Source: Bacteroidales bacterium (GTDB lineage Bacteria; Bacteroidota; Bacteroidia; Bacteroidales; UBA932). Taken from it: a stretch of 28,102 nt of DNA. Made by a program: the position numbers and the translations under genes. The DNA is taken from contig JAKSKA010000002.1 of NCBI GenBank assembly GCA_024401915.1, forward strand, positions 1 to 28,102, written 5' to 3'. Under the pieces are notes generated by a model. That model had not been told where the DNA came from and searched no databases. It worked only from the letters and a program-made list of their open reading frames with translations. Positions within the stretch are counted from its first letter, which is position 1. Each line of letters starts with the position of its first letter. Shown piece by piece: positions 1 through 7,420 of the stretch.

Positions 1-650
1 TTCCAGTCTAGGTCGTAGAAGTCGAACTTCGTTTCTTCGCCCTTGTTCATTCTGTCAGATGCTACGAAAAGGCATTTCGGCTCTCCGTCAAAGCAGAAGA
101 ATTTGTAATCCTTTAATTCATAGCCGCTTTCATCTTCGAGATATTCTTCAGCTATGATTCTTGGGATAACGTTTCTGTACGGATATTCCCTATTGTATTT
201 GAAGTAGCTTTTCCCCCAGCTGGACGACAGTTTACGCTTGGCGGCGGATATGTCCAATTCGGATTTGTTCTTGCAGACAACTACGCCGCCGCTGTCACAG
301 GTTGCCTTGATGACAAACTGTTTAGGAAGGGATTCCCAGTCAATTTCTTCGACCGAATTCCATTTTCCCAGTGTCGGAATCACATATTTTTCTCCGATGA
401 CGGATGATACGAATTCCTTCGCATCAATCTTGTCAACCATACGGGTGTATTCTTCCCGCCGGTCATATAATTTCAACCACTGGAGCTTCTCATTGTACGT
501 CCTCGGATTGTCCAGGTCCAACTTCTTCCCGAATTTCAGACACCAGAACCACTCGAGGTAACGTCTGTCATTTTTAATGAAACAGCCGTAACGTCTGAAT
601 ATGCCGAAAAGAATATGGCGAGGCGTCTTGAAGTATTCTATTATTCTCAT
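1..650 (-). CDS. TupA-like ATP-grasp polysaccharide biosynthesis protein (3' end off the window)
   Basis: The minus-strand frame from the ATG at 650 stays open to the left edge, giving about 216 residues of an incomplete protein. It begins MRIIEYFKTPRHILFG and soon shows DNPRTYNEKLQWLKLYDR, the signature of the TupA-like ATP-grasp family found in capsule and O-antigen loci. Further on, FVIKATCDSGG matches the nucleotide-binding strand and loop of that fold, and the lysine is the expected ATP contact. Family members are thought to ligate amino-acid or teichuronopeptide-like groups to polysaccharides, but most are uncharacterised. Its ATG overlaps the stop of the glycosyltransferase gene before it (ATGA at 647-650), so the two are probably translationally coupled. 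The family call is firm; substrate and product are unknown. The C-terminal catalytic half is outside the window. Confidence 0.85.
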   Translation of the reverse strand, partial: MRIIEYFKTPRHILFGIFRRYGCFIKNDRRYLEWFWCLKFGKKLDLDNPRTYNEKLQWLKLYDRREEYTRMVDKIDAKEFVSSVIGEKYVIPTLGKWNSVEEIDWESLPKQFVIKATCDSGGVVVCKNKSELDISAAKRKLSSSWGKSYFKYNREYPYRNVIPRIIAEEYLEDESGYELKDYKFFCFDGEPKCLFVASDRMNKGEETKFDFYDLDW

Positions 651-1840
651 ATTTTTTCAAACATAGAGACCATAATTTTTCCGTATTTTTTATAGTCAAA
701 GGAATTCCTGCAAGTCTCTTTCGCTCCCTGTCCAAGTTTGTTTCTCAACTCATTGTCTGACAGAATACGAATTATTGCTTCTGCAAGTTCTTCCACATCC
801 CCAGGCGTAACGATAATCGAGTCAAATCCGTCATGAAGCCAGTTGACAGCCTCTCCGGTGCGCGTGGTAATCAAGGCTTTACCAGCTGCCATATACTCTC
901 CGATTTTCGTGGCGAAACAATATTTGTTCTGCCGGTTATCGTATTTATTAATAATTACGAGTGATGCTTCTTGTATTTTTCGTAATAACTCGCTGGCATC
1001 CAGATATCCGGTAAATATTACACGGTCGTTCAAATTGAATTTTTCAATTAAATCATCAATTTCTTTTTGGAAACGGCAAGTCGCCTTATTTCCGGTGAGG
1101 ACAAAAGCAACAGGCAAATCAAGCTTTTGGGAAGCGCGGCCGAAGGCTTCGAACATCCCGAGAATGCCGTCTTTCTGCTCTGTAAGAGCACCTGAATGAA
1201 AGATGTATGGAATAGCGGGCTTCGATGATTCGTCTTTAATGTCATACTTTGCATAATCAACCATTATGGGAATCTTGCAACTCGCACATTTTGTTGAAAT
1301 GAATTTCCTGGCATATCTTTCGAGCGCATCGGATATGGGAATGACAAAATCGATTTTTGGCAGCAGGGACTTCTCAAAAGTATGTCTTTTTTTGATGGAT
1401 GCCGGAGTCTCGGTTATAGATCCATATGGAAGTTCGCATAAATCAATACCGAATTTTAATTTCAACTTGTGCGAAAAACGGCATAAGCGCAGGCAATATT
1501 TAACGTCCAGCCCTGCATAAGCAAATATGATATCGCCTCTTTTTGCTTTGCTTTTAATATACCAGAGAGTGCGGGTTTCTTCCAATCTGTCATCAAGAAA
1601 TCTGGCAATCTTGCTGTTTCTGCGTAGCGGTGTTCCTCCAATATACCGATATGAAATGGAGTAACACTCTCCGGATGCTTCGGTATTCATCGGCTTGCTG
1701 CCATTTCGCTCAGTTCGCCTGTAGATGATGATTTCACAATCTACTCCCGCTTCCGCGATTGCTCCGGCATAGCATCGTATCCGGCTTGTGGCTGCCATCC
1801 CATTGGGAAAAGGCTCCCTTGTAACTATATATATTTTCAT
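647..1840 (-). CDS. GT4-family (GT-B fold) glycosyltransferase
   Basis: This 397-residue protein starts MKIYIVTREPFPNGMAATSR, the N-terminal Rossmann strand plus glycine loop of GT-B enzymes. The C-terminal half holds the Glycos_transf_1 domain: VAFVLTGNK, a VIFTGYLD strand, and KIGEYMAAGKALITTRTGE, which carries the donor-binding glutamates of family GT4. It presumably transfers a sugar from a nucleotide donor to the growing lipid-linked repeat unit at the cytoplasmic face of the inner membrane. It lies 19 bp downstream of the previous glycosyltransferase and overlaps the TupA-like gene by 4 bp. Donor and acceptor cannot be read from the sequence. Length is normal for GT4. Confidence 0.88.
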   Translation of the reverse strand: MKIYIVTREPFPNGMAATSRIRCYAGAIAEAGVDCEIIIYRRTERNGSKPMNTEASGECYSISYRYIGGTPLRRNSKIARFLDDRLEETRTLWYIKSKAKRGDIIFAYAGLDVKYCLRLCRFSHKLKLKFGIDLCELPYGSITETPASIKKRHTFEKSLLPKIDFVIPISDALERYARKFISTKCASCKIPIMVDYAKYDIKDESSKPAIPYIFHSGALTEQKDGILGMFEAFGRASQKLDLPVAFVLTGNKATCRFQKEIDDLIEKFNLNDRVIFTGYLDASELLRKIQEASLVIINKYDNRQNKYCFATKIGEYMAAGKALITTRTGEAVNWLHDGFDSIIVTPGDVEELAEAIIRILSDNELRNKLGQGAKETCRNSFDYKKYGKIMVSMFEKI

Positions 1841-1859
1841 TACGCCTTGTACCTTGAAA

Positions 1860-2699
1860 TCATTTGAACCTGAAACGTATGCTCCTTGAGATTATTTTCC
1901 AGGTGAGCCGTTGATACTTGATTTTCATAGAAGGATTTATGAATACCCGGTCGTAACCTTTTTCGCGCATCTGTCTATAAATGCTCTCGTGTTCGCACAA
2001 AACTTCCACCCGGGGATCATTGTTGTAAATCAAGGAATAACGAACTCCGGCCAATACCCCGGCCCTATAAATTGCTAAACCACCAAAGGCCGACCTTACT
2101 GGAATCGGGTTCCTGCCGATTTTCCTTCGGGTAAATGAGTCCGCTCTGAGAAGAATCTTTTCCTCGGTCTGAGGTGCGTCATCACCAAGTTCCCTTAAGG
2201 CGTAGGTGTCGTGGTATCTTTGCTTGAGCTTTGGCGAAAGGGAATGTCCGTAAGCGGTTATGGCATCCCAATCCTCCCGTGTTTTGAACGAAGAGATGAT
2301 TCCGTCGAAATCAATCCTTGCGACATCCAGATCAACGACGATTAGATAATCGTAGATCATTCCTGCTTCTGCCAGATAATCAAGATACTGGTTGCGGAGT
2401 TTGACCATTTTGTTGATTCTGCGGGCACTGAAAAACGGATTTACCGTTGGCGTAAGATTGATGCCTGGGTCGGTGTCAATGTCTGAACAATGAACGGAGA
2501 CCTTATCTTTCCTTGATTCCGCCCAGGACGTCAGAATCTCTTTTGTTTTGTCTACACTGCTGTTTTCGAAAATTATCACTTTATAATCGAGCGCGGTGTC
2601 GCATATTCTGTTGATTACCGGGATGTTGGCCTTTAGCCCACGCTCTGCGTCGCGGACTATCCCACATATCACGATATTCGAGTCGCTGATTGCTTTCAT
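1860..2699 (-). CDS. GT-A-like glycosyltransferase, resembling cryptococcal-mannosyltransferase (GT69-like) proteins
   Basis: A 279-residue protein beginning MKAISDSNIVICGIVRDAER. The order of a first beta strand, IVRDAERG, an IIFENSSVDKTKEIL segment, then LIVVDLDVA is that of a GT-A nucleotide-sugar binding fold with a DxD-type metal site (DLD). FGGLAIYR and CEHESIYRQM follow, where acceptor-site and catalytic residues are expected. The arrangement resembles the CAP59/CMT1-type alpha-mannosyltransferase group (GT69) rather than common GT2 enzymes; I infer this from motif order and it is less certain than the GT-A call. No signal peptide or membrane segment is seen. The start overlaps the stop of the upstream GT4 gene by 4 bp, placing it firmly in the operon. 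Confidence 0.7.
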   Translation of the reverse strand: MKAISDSNIVICGIVRDAERGLKANIPVINRICDTALDYKVIIFENSSVDKTKEILTSWAESRKDKVSVHCSDIDTDPGINLTPTVNPFFSARRINKMVKLRNQYLDYLAEAGMIYDYLIVVDLDVARIDFDGIISSFKTREDWDAITAYGHSLSPKLKQRYHDTYALRELGDDAPQTEEKILLRADSFTRRKIGRNPIPVRSAFGGLAIYRAGVLAGVRYSLIYNNDPRVEVLCEHESIYRQMREKGYDRVFINPSMKIKYQRLTWKIISRSIRFRFK

Positions 2700-3718
2700 A
2701 GAATGATCTTATTGATGTCTTCGATGACAGATCTTGTAATCAATTCGCTGCTGAAGACTTTCGAGGATTCAAGCGCTGCTGCCGATAGTCTGTCGAAATT
2801 GGCGAGAACGAGCGACATCGATCCGATATAATCATCATCATTGAAATCCAACGGAAAAATATAGCCATTGTAATCGTTTTTTATCACTGAGGAAATATCC
2901 CCGGGGTTGGTCGTGATTACTGGAGTCCCTGTTGACAAGGCTTCGGCGATTGCGGTAGGCATTCCCTCCTTGGATGAGGCCATTATCAATGCTTTTACGC
3001 CAAAGTTCTTTCGGATTACTTCTTTGTTGTCGAGATTTCCGAGAAAAATTATTTGTTCTTCAAGACCTTTCTCATGTACTATCTGTTTGAGGATGTCTTC
3101 CTGAGTGCCGAATCCGGCGATGTAGAATGGATTGGACGCGCGAACCTCTTCAGGAAGCTTTGAATAAATTTCAATCAGCCTGTCCACGTTCTTCAGCTTT
3201 TCAAGTCGGCCGGCAAAAAGGAAACCACACCTCTCAGCTGGTTGCTCAATACTTTCCGGAACAACAACCGGATTGAAAAGTTTTTTGCGGTTACCAATAA
3301 CGCTTCCTACCGTATATTCAATAGCCGCCGTTTTCCGAATACGTTTAAAGAACAGTTCGAAAATAAAAGCGAAATATTTCCCGCAGCGGAATCTTGACAG
3401 CGTCATCGGGTTGTCATTTCCGTGGTATATATGTGCATATGGTACTCCGAAAAATGAAACAACATAACTTCCTTCGGGAACGTGGCTGAGAATGAAATCA
3501 ACCTTTTTCAACACTCTTTTTTTTCTGAGCAGCAGAAACATTACACGAATTCTTCCCGGGATTATGCTGAGATTCTTCCCTTCGGGCAGATGGAAATAAC
3601 TCACGTCAAACACTTCCCTAAAATAAGGATCCATATTGCGCATAAAGGGAGCTACGCCCCCATATGTGCAGTACATTGAATCGCTGTTGATTATTGCCAG
3701 TTTCTTCTTGTGTTCCAT
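2696..3718 (-). CDS. GT4-family (GT-B fold) glycosyltransferase
   Basis: 340 residues. The N-terminal acceptor-side domain contains YCTYGGVAPFMRNM and later HIYHGNDNPM, as in many capsule GT4 enzymes. The C-terminal domain shows FLFAGRLEKLKNVDRLI, AGFGTQEDIL, IIFLGNLDNKEV and SSKEGMPTAIAEALSTGTPV; this last stretch is the ExxE-type donor-binding motif of GT4. It probably adds one sugar of the repeat unit at the cytoplasmic face. It follows the acyltransferase gene by 2 bp and overlaps the GT-A-like gene by 4 bp. A run of eight A on the coding strand (3517-3524) falls in the Lys-Lys-Arg codons of the N-terminal domain and could be a slippage site. Sugar specificity is unknown. Confidence 0.88.
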   Translation of the reverse strand: MEHKKKLAIINSDSMYCTYGGVAPFMRNMDPYFREVFDVSYFHLPEGKNLSIIPGRIRVMFLLLRKKRVLKKVDFILSHVPEGSYVVSFFGVPYAHIYHGNDNPMTLSRFRCGKYFAFIFELFFKRIRKTAAIEYTVGSVIGNRKKLFNPVVVPESIEQPAERCGFLFAGRLEKLKNVDRLIEIYSKLPEEVRASNPFYIAGFGTQEDILKQIVHEKGLEEQIIFLGNLDNKEVIRKNFGVKALIMASSKEGMPTAIAEALSTGTPVITTNPGDISSVIKNDYNGYIFPLDFNDDDYIGSMSLVLANFDRLSAAALESSKVFSSELITRSVIEDINKIIL

Positions 3719-3720
3719 TG

Positions 3721-4716
3721 TTATCTCCTTTTTAGTATAAATGCTGCTGATTTATGAACTGTCCAGGATAAAATCAATCCCACTGCTATCACAAAAAGAT
3801 ATTCTACGTAATGTCCATATAGAACTCCGGAGCTTGAATCCAGGTTTGATAGAAGTATTGGCATCCTTTTTTTTATTCCAACGTTGGTCAGATATGATTC
3901 CAACGATATGGTTCCCATAAATGATAGCGCTGTATATAGCCGAGTGTGTTTCTGTGTACACCACTGGCATAGGAGACAGCAAATTATTACGGCCGGAACC
4001 GTTATGCACCAGCCGTTGAAGACGGAGTGGCAACAGAAATGCATTCCGATGAAGATGGCCGCGAACAGTGGGATGACAATCAAAGGATTGATGCTTTTGT
4101 CCATTTTTGCGTATCTTGCCGACATCATTCCGAGAATGAAACTGACAGTACGCATAAAGGCCCATTGAGTATTATAGGCAATGTCGTGTCCCATTCCGGA
4201 AAGATTGGAAATGTCGAGAGAAGTCAAAACAAGTATTGCCAGGCAGATGATCAAGCTTGTAGCAGAGCCGTGTCTGTTGTTGACGGCTTTGTAGATGAGC
4301 GGCGTGACAAGATATAAAGGAATCAGCAGCGCGATGAACCAGTCGCCTTGATGATGCGTCCAGAAACGAATTGTTAGAAAATGACCAATCCAGGATTTCC
4401 AGTCAAGGTCTCCGATAACGGCCAGATCAAAAATAAGGTAGAATAGATACAAGATGATGTAAGGTACAAAAATTCGAGTGTATCTTCTCTTGTACCATTT
4501 GAGTAAATGGTCGCTCCCTGATAGGGAGTAAAAGCATCCGAATCCTGACAAAAACAGGAAAATATCGACGCCGCTGTTTCCCCATATCAATAATGAGCTC
4601 AGAAAGTCATTCATAACAACTCCATACTGCACGGAGTGGCACAAGATAATCATCAGTGCCGCGATTCCCATCAGGGGTGTTCTGTAATCACTTATTGTTG
4701 ACAATCTGAACCTCAT
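3721..4716 (-). CDS. Acyltransferase family 3 membrane protein (polysaccharide O-acyltransferase)
   Basis: A 331-residue, strongly hydrophobic protein with about ten predicted membrane segments. The N-terminus has the family pattern: a first helix with ILCHSVQYG (the conserved histidine), then GNSGVDIFLFLSGFGCFYSL and the basic KRRYTRIFVPYI loop. These are diagnostic of Acyl_transf_3 proteins, which move acetyl or similar groups onto sugars during polysaccharide assembly. It likely O-acetylates a residue of the repeat unit. The gene overlaps the flippase gene by 4 bp and is 2 bp from the next glycosyltransferase. An A8 tract on the coding strand (3867-3874) sits in the IKKR codons near the C-terminus and could allow phase variation. 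Confidence 0.88.
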   Translation of the reverse strand: MRFRLSTISDYRTPLMGIAALMIILCHSVQYGVVMNDFLSSLLIWGNSGVDIFLFLSGFGCFYSLSGSDHLLKWYKRRYTRIFVPYIILYLFYLIFDLAVIGDLDWKSWIGHFLTIRFWTHHQGDWFIALLIPLYLVTPLIYKAVNNRHGSATSLIICLAILVLTSLDISNLSGMGHDIAYNTQWAFMRTVSFILGMMSARYAKMDKSINPLIVIPLFAAIFIGMHFCCHSVFNGWCITVPAVIICCLLCQWCTQKHTRLYTALSFMGTISLESYLTNVGIKKRMPILLSNLDSSSGVLYGHYVEYLFVIAVGLILSWTVHKSAAFILKRR

Positions 4717-5936
4717 CGTTTAGGGACGCTTTTGAGATAATACCAAAGCATAGCGGCGAAATATACTGCGTCGCTTAGGATTTTTGTCGCGACGGCGCCC
4801 TTGACCTGCCAGAGCCACACTAAAAGTATGCTGCCCACAATCAATACTCCACCGCATAGAAAAGCCCCGTTGCGGATTTCTTGGCCTTCCCCATGAGCTC
4901 CGAGGAAGCGGTTGAACATGTCGCCAAGCCCGTGAAGGGACATCCCTATAGCCAGCCAGGATGCGATTGTGCTGACTTGGGAATAACTGTCGTCATACAG
5001 GAAGGCGACAATAAATCTGATGCACGCTATATATAGAACAAAACTTACCGTCGTTAGGATTATCGACCACTTGAGTACCTTTGGATTTATTCTTTCCTGA
5101 GATGCGAATTTCTTGAAGTAAGTTGTTCCTATGATGGTTGGGAGCATTGCCAGCGGGCCTGATATGGTTATGGCCAAAGTGTAGAAACCGACATTGGCAT
5201 TGTTGTCACAGAATTGGCCGAGCGTAATCCCCGCAATATAGCCGGTGGCAACATTCGCGAGGCTGCCCAGATAAACGTTGAACCCGTATTTGCGATTCTC
5301 TTCGTTGAGTTCTCGGAAAGATTCTTTGAGATTATGGAAATCCGGTCTTGTTGAAAGAATTACCGCAGCCAGGACGATGATGGCTATGCCGTTGAAAAGA
5401 GCCAACATTATTCTGGGGCTTGCAGGCGTTGCCTTGTATATGAAATATGCTGCAATACAGTACAGCGTGGTTGGCATAAGCCTGGCAAATGCAATGCGGC
5501 CGATATGATTGTCCCCTTGTGCAACGGTGTTGACATAGTTTAGCATCAGAACATTGCCGCACAAAGGTATTGAAATCAGGTACAGTGAGGTGATTGCTGT
5601 GTTGTCCGAATGCGCCCCTGTCCAGTACAATGCCGTCATCACCACCATTACGATTACTATCGAAATGCCGAGTATAGCGCACATCACGCCCCTTATCCTG
5701 CGACTATGAGACTCGTCGGTGGATAGGGCCAGAAGACGGCTTCCTGACGTGAAGTATCCGAATAGGAGCAGACTGGATACGAAACTAATTATGTTCTGGA
5801 CGTAGCGTACGTCCCCATACAAATCAGGAGACAGGGCTCTCGTGTTGATGACGGAGCTCAACACCCCTACAATCATACCGACGAAAGTGGAGGCGTAGAG
5901 AATTACGACCTGTCTATTTTGTTTCGTTACCGTCAT
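4713..5936 (-). CDS. wzx: Wzx-like polysaccharide flippase (MOP/PST superfamily)
   Basis: A 407-residue polytopic membrane protein with roughly twelve hydrophobic helices. The N-terminal region contains YASTFVGMIVGVLSSVINTR followed by SPDLYGDVRYVQNI, the typical first helix pair of polysaccharide flippases in the MATE-like MOP superfamily. Its expected job is to flip undecaprenyl-linked repeat units across the inner membrane before polymerisation. The ATG at 5936 lies 23 bp inside the end of the polymerase gene; the next Met is about 20 residues later and would cut into the first helix, so the overlapping start is preferred. The symbol is given by role, not by close identity. Confidence 0.82.
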   Translation of the reverse strand: MTVTKQNRQVVILYASTFVGMIVGVLSSVINTRALSPDLYGDVRYVQNIISFVSSLLLFGYFTSGSRLLALSTDESHSRRIRGVMCAILGISIVIVMVVMTALYWTGAHSDNTAITSLYLISIPLCGNVLMLNYVNTVAQGDNHIGRIAFARLMPTTLYCIAAYFIYKATPASPRIMLALFNGIAIIVLAAVILSTRPDFHNLKESFRELNEENRKYGFNVYLGSLANVATGYIAGITLGQFCDNNANVGFYTLAITISGPLAMLPTIIGTTYFKKFASQERINPKVLKWSIILTTVSFVLYIACIRFIVAFLYDDSYSQVSTIASWLAIGMSLHGLGDMFNRFLGAHGEGQEIRNGAFLCGGVLIVGSILLVWLWQVKGAVATKILSDAVYFAAMLWYYLKSVPKR

Positions 5937-7260
5937 TGAGGATTACTAGATATTTCTTCTTTGGCTCTTCGGCAAAGAGGCCGTAAAGCCAGAAGGCGGA
6001 AAAGATAGGGATTGTCCAGGTTACATAGGACACGGATGACAGGATAATAACGACAGACAGAGCGATTCTTAGACCGGTTTGGGACTTTGATGCGATTCTG
6101 TGGGAGGAATAGAATAGCAGGAAATAAAGGAGCAAACCTAAAATTACTCCATACTGGCCGAAAATCTGGAGCAGCCCACCAGCGAGAATATAATTTGAAC
6201 TTATGTTATTGTGGAAATAACTATTTTCACCATTTCTGCCATAACCGAGCCAGTGGTCGTTAGAGATATTCTGCCATTCGAAATACATCCCTTCGAATCT
6301 TGACAGGGATCCAAGATATTCGGATGTCCCCGTATATTGGTTAGTGTATTCGAATCCGGACTGTAGGGACGTTTCGTTGATGTCCATCTGGCTTTCTATT
6401 TTATTTCCCATAAAATCGAGGGAGAATGACAGATATATAGCAGGAGCAATCAGCATAACGAAAATAACGAGATTGCGTGCAGAGAACTTCATAAGGGAGA
6501 ACATCGCAAACAGAACCAGCGTGATTACGTATCCCGTTGTTGATTGCGTGCTGATAAGAGCCGCTAACAACCATAAAATCGAACTATTGTTCTTGAAAGA
6601 GATTCCGCGCCGGGATAGGTTGCAGAATATGGCGAGCGTGAGCATTACTGCATAACGCCCTGATTCCCAGGCGCACCCGGAATTGCGTAGCGTAATAAGG
6701 ATGCCGTCGGAATGTATTTTGTCGATTGTCTGCCAGTTATACAGATAGGCAACGGCATTCCCTCCTGATGTCTCCGGGAAAAAACTCATCAGGCCGGGAT
6801 AATTGAAAAAGAGGATGTTCAGCACCCATAGAACCAGCGACAGTTTGCTCAACTGCACCATCACGTGCTCATAGACCGGGAAGAGTTGCTTCCCATAGAC
6901 CCTTATGTGTATGAATGCTATTATGACGGCATAGAAGAGGAAAAACAGGTAGGACCATTCGGCTGAACTCGTCAATGAATGGAATTTCGCAAGTACTATA
7001 ATGGACCACGCGAACAGAATGCCCAACAAGCCCCACAGCCGTTTGCATTTCCAACTTATACGGTATTTGGTGACAAGAAAGAGCGTCAGGATAATAGGGA
7101 TAAGGAAAGGAATGGGATTGCCGGAAAGCGTTCCGACCATTCGGGATGTTTCAGGCGTCATCTGCCCCATATAGATGACCATAACAAGCATATAGAAATA
7201 CTTGAACCATCCTATACGGAACTGATTGAAGATGTTGATCCCTAATCTTTTTTCTGCCAT
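5914..7260 (-). CDS. wzy: Wzy-like O-antigen/capsule polymerase
   Basis: 448 residues with about ten to twelve hydrophobic helices and one long extracytoplasmic loop (roughly residues 280-360). The loop leads into NNISSNYILAGGLLQIFGQY, a pattern common at the end of the large periplasmic loop in Wzy polymerases and O-antigen ligases. It would join lipid-linked repeat units on the periplasmic side, working with the flippase encoded immediately downstream. Such proteins diverge quickly, so the call rests on topology, the loop motif and position in the cluster. It is the first gene of the minus-strand polysaccharide operon, with a leader of about 60 nt or more upstream. O-antigen ligase is the main alternative. 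Confidence 0.78.
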   Translation of the reverse strand: MAEKRLGINIFNQFRIGWFKYFYMLVMVIYMGQMTPETSRMVGTLSGNPIPFLIPIILTLFLVTKYRISWKCKRLWGLLGILFAWSIIVLAKFHSLTSSAEWSYLFFLFYAVIIAFIHIRVYGKQLFPVYEHVMVQLSKLSLVLWVLNILFFNYPGLMSFFPETSGGNAVAYLYNWQTIDKIHSDGILITLRNSGCAWESGRYAVMLTLAIFCNLSRRGISFKNNSSILWLLAALISTQSTTGYVITLVLFAMFSLMKFSARNLVIFVMLIAPAIYLSFSLDFMGNKIESQMDINETSLQSGFEYTNQYTGTSEYLGSLSRFEGMYFEWQNISNDHWLGYGRNGENSYFHNNISSNYILAGGLLQIFGQYGVILGLLLYFLLFYSSHRIASKSQTGLRIALSVVIILSSVSYVTWTIPIFSAFWLYGLFAEEPKKKYLVILNDGNETK

Positions 7261-7354
7261 TATTCGTAATATGCGCAGCTGGCTCCCCGCCCGCGCGCGC
7301 GAAATGCGAAGTTACCTATTTTTTGCTCAAATACAAAACGCCCTTCCTCTCCGA
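7261..7354 (-). promoter_or_regulatory. Leader region of the polysaccharide operon with GC-rich tract
   Basis: This gap lies between the wzy start and the left 66-bp repeat. On the minus strand it contains TGTATTTG (7328-7335), one mismatch from the Bacteroidota -7 box TAnnTTTG, but I see no TTTG box 19-21 bp upstream. Closer to wzy is a CG-alternating tract (7286-7302), unusual in this AT-richer locus. Short complementary arms (GCGC and TTCG/CGAA) on either side could fold a weak hairpin in the leader. I call this a probable promoter/leader, not a proven one. Confidence 0.35.
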
Positions 7355-7420
7355 ACACTCATTAACCAGATAAACTATCGACACATACGGGATGCCGGAG
7401 TTGTGCTGGAGGCCGATTTC
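7316..7420 (-). pseudogene. Detached 3' end of the FAD/Fe-S dehydrogenase gene
   Basis: Read in the dehydrogenase frame, this segment encodes 34 codons ending in TAG at 7316-7318. The first 22 codons (EIGLQHNSGIPYVSIVYLVN and on) equal codons near the end of the intact gene, because they lie in the perfect 66-bp repeat. After the repeat the two copies diverge: here the reading continues CSERKGVLYLSKK and stops, whereas the intact gene continues CTTFKESI. It therefore looks like the displaced tail of another allele or of the pre-insertion gene. The same bases are read in another frame as the last 15 codons of the ATPase gene. Confidence 0.75.
7355..7420. repeat. 66-bp direct repeat, left copy (A)
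   Basis: Bases 7355-7420 are identical to 8397-8462, base for base, in the same orientation, with a period of 1042 bp. Outside these limits the flanks differ at once on the left (CCGA versus TTGT) and after one matching patch on the right. The repeat is the 3' coding end of the dehydrogenase gene. It ends inside the ATPase gene on one side and abuts the polysaccharide leader on the other. Confidence 0.97.
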
